From Gordius sp. MW1 (Eukaryota; Nematomorpha; Gordioida; Gordea; Gordiidae), in NCBI GenBank assembly GCA_964036665.1, contig OZ038528.1:6764501-6828500 (forward strand): a stretch of 64,000 bases of DNA, in the 5' to 3' direction. The position numbers and the translations under genes were made by a program. The notes beneath the pieces were generated by a model. It searched no databases. It was not told the origin of the DNA and worked only from the letters and a program-made list of their open reading frames with translations. Positions 47,787 through 58,252 of the stretch are shown piece by piece. Every line of letters starts with the position of its first letter. Position 1 is the first letter of the stretch.

Positions 47787-48322
47787 TCGAGGGCATTCGT
47801 GGGACACCACGGACCCCACGATAGTTATAAACTTAAATATTAAACGCGTTTACAGACGAATTGATCTGCCCTTTTCAGTAGCCTAATATTTTACCAAGAA
47901 CTCAATTTGGGGAAAATTTTATAACTTTTGGCCCACTGCTTTTTAAGATATAGCATCTTTTTGGCCACAGGGGTCTTGTGTACCCCACGAATAAATGTTT
48001 GTATTTTAATTTATATCATCATATGTTTGTGCAATTATATTTTTTATGCATTTCCGACTTTCTTTAAATAAAAAATCATTTTAATTTTGATTCATTTCAT
48101 GGTATATGATGTTAATAAAAATGAGGCGAGGCATTGAAATTGAAAAAAAAAATATGACCTCAGAAAAATGTTAATAATTTTTGTAATATTGTTTAATTAT
48201 AAACTAAAATTTATGCCATCAATTAAGAGTCCTTTAAAAACATATATTCAAAATCTGAGATATTTAATTAGTCGATAGTTATATAAAAAATGGGGCCAAA
48301 TATACCCCACGAATGCTCTCGC
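47787..48322. mobile_element. Possible TIR element (about 535 bp)
   Basis: Left CTCGAGGGCATTCGTGGG and right (complement) CGCGAGAGCATTCGTGGGG are imperfect inverted repeats. A similar CCCCACGAA word occurs internally near 47990, and a further GAATGCTCTCGAGAG lies just outside the right end. No coding and no convincing target duplication, so the class is unknown. Confidence 0.4.
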
Positions 48323-48932
48323 GTTCGGGATTTTCGGGAATGCTCTCGAGAGTAAAAAGTATTAAAATCACGATATCCTTTCAACAGGGGAATAAGGGTC
48401 CAAGGTGTTCAACTTTCTTAGCCCAAATATGTTTTTATGTTGGGGGAGAGGGAGACTTTGAGGAGGCTGCTTTCCTTTTTATAAACTCTTTATAAAGATC
48501 ACATTTTTTGACCATATGAGCAGAACTCGTCAGCAACAATTTAATTGTAAAAATTAATAGATAAAATATGCTGTTTATTGCACATTTTTGATCGGAAACA
48601 GCGATTTTTAATTTTAACATTAATTGTAATAAATACGCAATTATATGAATTAATATAACAATGGCCGAATATATATGGGATGTATTTTTCCTATTAGAAT
48701 TTATTCATATCTTGACATATGTTTGCGATTATTAAGGTTTATTTACAGGTAAAAAACGACAAAATATATATTAGGATTGTTTATATTTATTAAATATACA
48801 TTTACGCTAATCATGAAGATTTTAATATATTCTATAAATGAAGTATTATTCAAAGGGATACTCTAATCACGTATGTTCAAAATCCATAGAAACCGACCAT
48901 TTGGGGAATGTGTGATTAAAATTTGGAAAAAA

Positions 48933-51900
48933 TTACGTTTTTGAATTGTAACCTTCAATCATATTTTCGATAATGAAATTGAAGGCCTTTTTGTAGATGT
49001 TCTCAATATTTTCCGTATATCGATCTTCTAATGTTTCTTTGATGGCGTTTAGAAAAGGGTCGCGAAGTTTCTAATTAAAAACGAAGTTTAAAAGATATTT
49101 GTTCAAATATATTATAAGTAATTCTCACAAATTTAACTAATTTAAAGTTAATCCAATTAAGAATTGTGAACAATTATTATTAATTACATTAATATATGGA
49201 TTCAAGTGTAAAAATTCACCGCTTTTAATTAAGTTGAAAGCAAATATACCAATTTTGACCATACCAAAATCTTTCTACTATTTCAACAGGTGAATATTAT
49301 ATTTATAATAATAAAAAACAGCACTCTAAGATATTAAAATTACAATTTTGGTCTTTTAGTAACAATTCCAAATTTTTAGAAATGCCATGCTTTAATAAAG
49401 ATGACCTTGCCAATTAACTTCACAAGTTATTTGGCAAATCTAGTTTGATTTACATTACGACTAAATAAAAATGCACACTTCAAAAAAGGATGGATCAAAG
49501 TTTTTAAAATGCTGGTAGGAATTGCCTAAGGCAAATAGGAAATCTCGAAATTTATCGTAGTCTTCTAGTAAAAGGATGGATTTGGAGAAACCATTCATTA
49601 TGGAATCAGCAGTGGCACCGATGGCATTTTCTTTATCCTCTTCTTTCACGTTCGCCTTGATCACATCCCCGAATTCGGGATGATTTGCGAGCAGTCTTAA
49701 ATATATTAATTTAATTTCATAAATGTAAAATTTGACAATAATTTACGGATACTACATTAATAAAGCAATCTCATCTTATCTGTATAAACATAAAATTTGA
49801 TTAGTAAGTAAATTTGGTCCATTTTAGGTGACGTTTTCAATAATGTGCAGTAAAAATTACAGAAGTTATGGAAGAAAATAAATGAGAACAAGAATTATCC
49901 ATCATAAGTTATTCAACAAAATGAATATCTTTCAATTAGTTAAACATGGCGGCCTATGTCTTTACTTAATATTTATCAGCTGTTTACCAGCCTAGTATTA
50001 TTAGTCTAAGGCTATAAGTAAACCATACAAGTGACTAAATTTATAAAATCATTCCTAACATGTATAGATTAACTGTTTGCAAATATTTTTTTGAATTTTT
50101 ATTTTGGCTTACGTTCTAAACAAGTTTATAATAATTTGTAAATTAATTAAACTGGTAGAAATGATCATATCGTTACACTACCTGATATAATGACCGTTGT
50201 TTTTACCTTCATTTTCACGTTAAAATTTAATAGACACTAATAACCATTAAAGTCTTGTTAAGTCAGGAGCGCCCCCCCTTTATATTATATTTAAAGGAGC
50301 GGAGGAGCGGCTTCCTCTCCCGCTCCAGCCCTAAAAGGAGCTACTCCCGCGCCCGCTCCTCATTTTTAAAAAGGAGGGGCGCTCCAGCTTTTTTTATAAA
50401 AAGTAGCGGCGCTCCTGACTTAACAAGACTCGAACTTGTTTCTAATTGTGAGAAGAGAGGTTAAACTGTATAGCAATGAAGGCACCGACTGTCAGGCGCT
50501 TTTAAAAAGAAGCGGGGGGGGGGTGGGGATAATCGCATTATTGTATCGATTGATTATTCTATCAAGCATAATTAGGCCCTTTATTTTTAATGAGAGTGAT
50601 TGGGCCTAAAATCGATTATAACTAATCAGCAATCCAATATCGCCGTCCCCCACCCAACCAATCAAAAGCTCAAAAGAGGCATAAAAAAGTCAAGTTATTG
50701 GCAATTATAATGCAAACGATAGATGTGCGCCATTATGTCAAAAAAACATATTCGACAAATGACAACCAGTGCCTTTAAAAAAACTAATTCTCTTGTTGCG
50801 TCCATTGTCTTAATTGATTTAATTGACCACCAAGCATACCTCGAGGTATCACCACTATATATAATTGATTTGTTTATACCTCGCGGAGGCAACACTAAAC
50901 TTAATTGATTTCAATTAATATATGTGTATATAAAGGAATTTTATATACACCAGAACCGACTTTGTTCTCGCATACAATTTACTTTATTTGGATAATAAAT
51001 AAAGCACTTATTACTTTAACTTAGTGGTATTATTTTATCCCGAAATTGGTGACCCCGCATTTCGGGGGAGCCGTTTTTTCCCTCCCCCAGAATACGCCCT
51101 TAAGCAACGGTGTCTTGGTTTTTTTTTGTGTTAAAATTATGAAATTTAGATATTGGGCACTCCTTAGTAAATCTGGCAGCCAATACAAATATTGTAAAGA
51201 CACGATCGAGCCGAACAACCAAACACGTCAACTTCTAAATATCGAAATCTGCGTGTCCGACTGCTATGCCTTCCTATCTGATTACTACTACGACAAAAAG
51301 ACCTCGATGCCCTGCTACATCTCTACATAGACAACAACAAAGTCTGCCGAACGCCCAACCACTGCTGCCCAACCACTGCTCTTCGCATGGCCCTAATCGA
51401 AAAACCCATCTCAACATCAACCCACATGGCCTCTTGCAACGAGCAAAGACTACGTTCGACAATAACAATAACACCTACTACCAACGTTCTCACCACCGCT
51501 TACCGGTTTAGTTGATGGACGATTGCGATTCCAATATAGATACCTCTGCCCGAGGCATGTAACTTATTAATATATTGGATAGCACCACAACGACACACAC
51601 ACAACTCACACCTCGGCCACTTCACTAACAACCATGGTAGGCGGTAGAAAACTGGCTAGTATTACGATCATCCCTTACACATACTTTAAAACTGGCTAGT
51701 ATTACGATCATCCCTTACACATACTTTAAACTGGCTAGTATTACGAACATCCCTTACACATACTTTACATCAACTAAGAAATTTTTCAATTTTATATAAC
51801 GCTCCACTTCAACGAAGGAGACTATTTGTTGCGTCCATTGTCTTAATTGATTTAATTGACCACCAAGCATACCTCGAGGTATCACCACTATATATAATTG

Positions 51901-54900
51901 ATTTGTTTATACCTCGCGGAGGCAACACTAAACTTAATTGATTTCAATTAATATATGTGTATATAAAGGAATTTTATATACACCAGAACCGACTTTGTTC
52001 TCGCATACAATTTACTTTATTTGGATAATAAATAAAGCACTTATTACTTTAACTTAGTGGTATTTTTTTATCCCGAAACTCTCCCTCAAATAAATTCGAT
52101 AACATTTTTAAAGCATAGTGGTAGCCTTAGTAATTTGTCACGATATAGAAATTAACTTACACTGAAAAGATGTCCTTAAAAAAGATCAATATTTACGACT
52201 TTTATTACGCTCGTGATGGCCAGTTATTAGATACGTTTAAATTTTGTTGTGTATAAAATTTAAATATATTATTATTTACCTACCTTATAAATAATGCACG
52301 AGAGTAGATAAATTATAACAAATGTAAAGTTTTTATACCGATTTAAAAATTTAATAATATCTACAATTTTATGTAAGCATATATTGTCCTGTTTTTTCAT
52401 CTAATTACTATAACGTTATTATTAGCAGAACATTATGAACTAAGCTTAGACCGATAAAATTGATTAAGATCAAAACTCAACATTATATAGGCATAAGCAT
52501 AACATTTAACCCTTCTCAAAAATTTAAATAAGCAGCCAGCATTGTTACCTTTTTCCATTTTATTTTTGTTTTTATGGGGTTATTTTATTTAAAATTAAAG
52601 AATAATAGTATATAATTTTGCCCATTTGTTAAGTAAATAAACGCCGATCGATGAAGGCCATATCACTTTAATCGTATCACAAACAGTAATAAAATTTGTA
52701 ATTTTAAAAACTTTTAGCAAAAAGATATTCATGCACACAAAACTAAGTCGGTTTTTAAAATAGTGTGTATAAGAGTTGATGCATCATTAAAATGGCGGAT
52801 AACTCAAACTTCAGGTTTGGTTTTGAGTTTAAAAAATATAAATTCAAATTCCAACCTAGCTGAGCATTGAGTTTTCAACCTAAAAATGCCAGATAATTCA
52901 AATTTAATGGGGTGACGTGAAAATAATTAACTGGTGGGACGTAGGGATTTATTAAGTAAAAGGATTTCATTATGACAATCACAAAATTGAAATAAGTAAA
53001 GAATCAACCTTAATGACTTTTGAAATATAATGATCATAGGAATATGTGATTTTAGTTGATCTTAAAAAACCTTTTAAATAAAAGGATAAAAAATACATTA
53101 ATAAACTTTTACCAACCATCATTAATAATTTAGGACATAAGAATTCCGGGCTAGTGCTAGAGGCCTTATTTACAGCACGAAAGCGTACTTACTCAAATAA
53201 AAATCACTTTATCAATAATATGTATAGAAACTTTTAAGAGATCCCTTGATTATAAAAGTGATAAAATTTTTTGTACTCTTTTAACTCCTAATTGTTCGCC
53301 AGATCATGTTACAACAATTCGTATAAACGCTAGTTGAAATTATTAGACCTATTATTGTGTTAAAAACCTCTAGCTTAATACGCAAAATGTAAATAAGGGT
53401 TGAATATCTTTTAAGTCAGTTTGGATATTCTAAAGTGTAAATATACCCTATGAAGGCATAATAATTTTATTTAGCTCTAAATAATAGCCAGGATCTACTA
53501 GGTAAAATTTGTAACATTCTGTACTAATAAGTTAAATTTTTTTACTTAGTAAAGTTCTAAAAATTTAAGGGTCCTTAAAGTTTCATTCATTCCAAATTAT
53601 GTATAAAAAAGAAAAAATCATCGCATTCGCTATAAATGTATCCAATGATAGTTCCAGTTAAAGTCGTTTGTTTTACTTTAGCCCGATCCGAGTTCCATAT
53701 TTAAATAGAAAAGCAAATTTTGAATTTCAAATTGTAAGAACACTTATGTTAAATTAATGTTTACAAATTCATTTTATATGCTAAATTCAATCATACTTTT
53801 TTTATAAGCTCTATTGCTATTTGATATGTGTGTTTTTATTTATAAACATGACATTTTTATTTTACAATTTTTAGCAACAAAAAGTTACATACAAAAGGAA
53901 CGCTGTAAAAACGTTATAATAATAATTTGAAATAGTTTTAATGCCTTTTACATGGCTTGGCTTGAGTTTGCGACGGGCCATGTGGCCTACGGTTGGACTG
54001 TCTCATCAAAGGCTCCCCGAGCCCGATTATATTAATTTTTGTCCGAACCTTGACAACCCTTCGGGCTTGAACAAGATTGGAGAAAAATATTCTCCTAGAT
54101 ATTGAGATTTATGTGCAAAATCGAATAAAAGACGTCATGAAATGCATCTTATTAGGGAGTTTTACTTATAATATTATAGGGATAAAGCGTAATAATATAT
54201 TAACTTGCATCCTAATGTTTGATTTAAAGTATTCTAATAATTAATTTTTTTTAAATAATCAAAATTTTAATAAACTAAAATATTTAATTTTGCCTTTCAA
54301 GGATCTCAGTTTTAAGGAGGCTTTAAACTGTTACCATGGTGTTTTAATAAAATTGCGGCTTAAAAAACTTAGCCATAAGCATGCTGCCTTTAAAGGTATA
54401 AATTAGTGTGAAGATTTGTACTTTTATGGCTGACTTGTTGTGTATGGTTGTGGCTAGGTATTCCGAAAATAGTCGGTTTTATTAGTTTTGTTAATTGAAT
54501 ACTTTATCTTTTTGGCTTGATTAAGGTGCAAGTCGAAGGTTAACAAAAGAGAGAAAACCTATGCTGATTGGATACACAATATTGATAAGGTTTGAAGTAA
54601 GAGTTTAAGCTAATTTGGTGTAATTAGAAATATAAGGGCAAAAAATCTAATGATGATTTGGTTTGACAAAAAGGTATAGGGAAAATTTTCGTCACCGTTT
54701 ACCCGCTCCTCACATGATTAAAAGTAATGTTAGGCCCCTAAAGGCCAAAACTCTAACTACGCCACTGCTCCAAAATATAATCATTATTTTAAAGGTAGCA
54801 AGGCTATCCAAGATTTGACAGCCTATCATTAAACATTCAATTAAACAAACTTTTTATAAAATTATAAATTTTATAATAAGCGAATACCCGTAGTAGTGAA

Positions 54901-57900
54901 CTCATTGTTTGCTTAATTTTTATATGATTAATTGGCATTCTGTACACTTGGTCCATAATAGGTTATCGTTATAAGATTGTTAAAGATTCCAAATCAAATG
55001 GTTTTACAGACCTACTTTAGAGCTATAATCATAAAATTAAGTTTAAAACTGATATGGCATCATCGTTAATCGTAAATAATAGAGATTATGAAGCCATTAA
55101 ACTTTATTAAAAAATTAGGTTCCTAAAAATTAAGCTTGGTAAAACATTGATCAATTCTTTTTAGTAAGTATAACACAATAATCACTATAACGTCCATTTT
55201 GGAGAGAGCTGTCACAACAACCTGCACAAAAACACTTTTATATTGATTAAATTTTTGTCCATTTTATTTTAAAGCATAGTGTTACAACGAAGCTGCAAAG
55301 TAAAGCTCTCATTTATTAGACACTAGATGAACACGGCAAACGTTGTTTTGCCATTTACCCGGGTGTAATTTTAGGGCATATATGATGATGAAGCGGTTAT
55401 TGAAGTAAAAATAAAGTTTGATGTCTATATTTTCTACTTCTATTGTTCTATTTCCGTATACAGTGCAACGCGTACGAATAATCGAAAACTACTGGACCGA
55501 TTTGGCTCAAACAAATCTTAAAACATGCTCCGGAGTGTCAGGAATAAACTGTGAAATTTTGAGCCAAATCGGTCTGGTAGTTTTCCAAAATTGGTGGCGG
55601 CATATATACACACATGTATACATAGTTTCATTTTTATATATAAGATGACAGAACAATAAGATGCACAAAACACGTTAAATCATGAGCAGGAAACAAAATT
55701 AGAAAAATTATTTTTTAACTACAAATTTGTGAACAATGTGTAGTGTAAGAATTTAATTTAAGCTCTTTATAAATCCATTGTCTGTCTTTTTCTAGCTCAT
55801 CCTACTAACAAAACGACCTCTCGGAAAAAATCAATAACTTGTAATTAATTGGTTTTACCTATAAAATGGCAACCTACTATGCATAATTTATTCCTAGTTA
55901 TAAAATTAAAATATATAGTAACCAGCCGTAAAAACTTTTAGCAAAATAGGTTTATTACACTATGCTCTCGTCCCATTTGAGTAATTTTATAGATCGTCCT
56001 AAATGTAAGAAAAAATAATGATAATATCTCGTGGGTGTTAATTAGCAATAACAAATATTTTATTAATTAATTGTTATATCTTTTTTGAATTTATAGCTAG
56101 AAAAGGTTCAAGGTTAAGCTAGTTTATATACATCGTTTTCCCGCCTTATAAATGGTTTCCAATTAATTAAAAACTTAATCGAAAATTTGTTTGAATGACA
56201 AAAACACTAATGCAGATCAGAAATACCTGTCACTCATGATAAATCATTTTAATATTAGGCACTGTGTTATAAGATTCATGATATAAAAGGAAAAGGTTGG
56301 TGGTTCTAAAATGATGGGCGTAGCCAGGGGGATGCATGGAGCGGTGGCTGCTTCCCTAAATTCTTTAAAACTTAATTTATTTATAGCTAAAATTTAAAAA
56401 AATTATCATTTTGCCCACCCTAAATTATTATTGCCCCTCCTCTAATTCAGACCCTGGCTACACCCATGCTAAAAACACTTTTAGATTTTAAAATTAATGC
56501 CCATGAAGTAATTAATCGATTGAACTTAATCCATTGAAAATGGAGAAGTTTGTAAAATGTTACGCAGCGGGATATATAATTGAAATTCATCTTAAAGTGT
56601 AAATTATTTTACATCTGGTTGCTAATTAAAAAAATTATATTGATTTTTTATATACCATGTAGAAATTACGAGTGTTAATGATATAATATTAAAATCCCTT
56701 TGCGAAACGAGATGCAAATCAAATTAAAATCATCCATCGATTTTATAAATTAGAAATGCCATTTTCCACACTTGAACAAATTACTTAATAGTATTGATCA
56801 AAAATTGCTAAACCCTTTTAGTTGGCATCACATCATATGTGCTAAAAGTTTTTACGTTTTATAAATAATCATTATAAATATAGACTTGACAAGCCGTAAA
56901 AGTTAGTTAATTTTATAAATCCTTTGAAGATCATATAAAAATTTCATATTCTTAAAAAAAATATTTTAAATTGGAAATTACCGAAAAAATTATAAATATA
57001 TTTTTGTCAAAACTACGAATATGATAAAGTACATAGACTTCCCGACGGGGCGACATGCAAAGGATCTTACAAAGGTACTTGACTCCTTTTATTAAGAAAA
57101 ATAATTAGGGTGAACAAACAAAATATGATTAAAATATAGAGATTATTAATATAAATGTGATTTTTTAGAAAATCTACACTTGTGGAAACGAGAGCTCATT
57201 AGGTAATATAATAGCCATTGCGTTTATTATTAAAAGGTAAAATCAATATATTTTGAAATTTGCCTTAAAATTTTAAAATGTTTAAACCGGGCTCGGGTAA
57301 AAATTGAAATAAAACATCAGGCTCGGGTTGGTCTAATATAAAAAAAACATGGTCCGATAAAATAAATTCACAAGAGTACAAACATAATATAACTTTTTTG
57401 GTTATGTTATGGCCATATAATTATTGTAATTTACACAACATTAAAACTTTTATAAGTCCCTGCTTAATTTTAAAAAGATTTATAGAGAGAATTTGAAGTA
57501 AAAGCTATAATGTTGATTATATAATTGTATAAATCTAATTTATCTTTTTATTAACAAAATCTAAGGTCAAATTCATTCATATTAAAATTTATTATGTTTG
57601 CTAAGAATTAATTAATATCTAAGAGCAAGTTTGATGGTTTTCTGAGAGTTGCTTCAACCAGAGTTTTCTCATGGCATAGATAACAGGAATATTAACGTTT
57701 TGGTCCTATATGTCTGCAAATCATGGTGGATATGAACTTAATAAGTTAAGTAGTTACTAGTTTAAAGGGAAAAGGACAGAGTTCCTCTTCACTGAAAAGA
57801 AGGCAAGTATCACGTTGAACATAGCAAAAATTCGATAAAATTTAATTTAACAAATTTCTAAATTCCATAAACATTGTACATTTGCTTATTACAAAGGGTA

Positions 57901-58252
57901 GGGGGGGGGGGCAAATGCCACGTAAAAGATATTACATAAGATTAAGAAATAGTTTTGTATAATATCTCACTCTATGAATTTAAAAATAAATCATCATTTA
58001 CTTGTTCATCATACTCATCCCCGTTTCTTCCATGTTACGGGTGACACCCTTCCAAGACTTACCGGCTAAAAATATTTCTCGCCTCGTCAATGGAACTCGA
58101 GGATCATTCATTGGCGGTTTATCATATATATCTCCTGGTGCGCCTGGTACGTTATTACCAACCGCATTTGCAACCTTCTTACCAGAACCGACACCTGTTG
58201 GGCCTCCGGGTGGGCCGTCGGTTTTGGTTTGGGAGCTGGATACGCAACCCAT
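48933..58252 (-). CDS. N-myristoylated globin lacking F8 and E7 histidines, 3 exons
   Basis: Exons are 58252-58002, 49695-49479 and 49070-48933 (606 nt, 201 residues plus stop). Introns fall at B12.2 and G7.0, the two ancestral animal globin positions. The start chosen is MGCVSSS: Gly2 fits N-myristoylation and Cys3 palmitoylation, so it is probably membrane-bound, like globin X-type proteins. An upstream in-frame ATG at 58312 would hide that signal. A Gly/Pro linker (residues 13-53) leads into the fold: helix A PLTRREIFLAGKSWKGV (Trp67 = A12), Pro90 (C2), helix E to H without gaps against neuroglobin. By that alignment CD1 is Ile96, E7 is Thr112 and F8 is Tyr144, with His146 two residues later. 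Related invertebrate globins have Phe, His or Gln, and His there. No frame break or stop, so it seems functional. The first intron is 8.3 kb and full of transposons. AATAAA is at 48791-48786. Confidence 0.88.
50251..50430. mobile_element. MITE with 23-bp TIRs and GGAGCGG-rich core
   Basis: The ends are perfect inverted repeats, AGTCTTGTTAAGTCAGGAGC plus GCC, around a core of repeated GGAGCGG/CCGCTCC words. Length 180 bp. No target duplication is visible, and if the element starts at CAGGAGCG the outer repeats would be host palindrome. The core resembles hAT subterminal repeats. Confidence 0.7.
50794..51045 (+). mobile_element. Left LTR of TRIM-like element
   Basis: 252-bp repeat beginning TGTTGCGTCC and ending TATCCCGAAA. 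It includes a promoter-like TATATAAAGGAA and AATAAATAAAG downstream, as expected for an LTR with start and poly(A) signals. Preceded by CTCT, the target duplication. Confidence 0.88.
51046..51826 (+). mobile_element. Internal region of TRIM-like LTR element
   Basis: Starts TTGGTGACCCCGCATTTCGG directly after the LTR, the position and form of a tRNA primer-binding site. The interior is only 781 bp and has no gag or pol homology. It contains a 39-40-bp unit (ACTGGCTAGTATTACGATCA...) three times at 51651, 51691 and 51730. It ends AACGAAGGAGACTATT before the right LTR, a weak polypurine tract. It must move with enzymes from another element. Confidence 0.82.
51827..52078 (+). mobile_element. Right LTR of TRIM-like element
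   Basis: 252-bp direct repeat of 50794-51045. The only difference I noticed is TATTATTTTATC versus TATTTTTTTATC near the 3' end, so the insertion is recent. Followed by CTCT (52079-52082), matching the left flank. Confidence 0.88.
55322..55645 (-). mobile_element. Short Helitron (324 bp) in globin intron
   Basis: On the minus strand it starts TCTTATATATAAAAATG and ends with the shared hairpin and CTAGT. It has a single inverted-repeat module (ACCGATTTGGCTCAAA ... GAGCCAAATCGGT), the minimal form of the copy at 24577-25044. Confidence 0.85.
56313..56468. mobile_element. MITE of the 'GGGCGTAGCCAGG' family
   Basis: Left GATGGGCGTAGCCAGGGGG and right (complement) CATGGGTGTAGCCAGGG are inverted repeats about 155 bp apart. 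Flanks CTAAAAT and CTAAAAA suggest an aged target duplication. The interior resembles part of the Helitron-nested element at 31680-32010 (TTTGCCC... and CTAATTCA). Confidence 0.6.

Larger units (their letters stand above)
49696..58001 (-). other. 8.3-kb first intron of the globin gene
   Basis: Bounded by AA|GTAAAT and TTTAAG|A. It contains a MITE (50251), a TRIM-like LTR element (50794), a Helitron (55322), a CAGGGGCG-family MITE (56313) and GGGCTCGGG-type relics near 54000 and 57290. The rest is AT-rich with no exon seen. Confidence 0.8.

Noticed and set aside
50255..50464. 69-codon Ser/Arg-rich frame
   Set aside because: It translates the GGAGCGG repeats of a MITE.
51648..51770. CRISPR-like triple repeat
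   Set aside because: Units are directly adjacent with no spacers, and lie within a eukaryotic LTR element.
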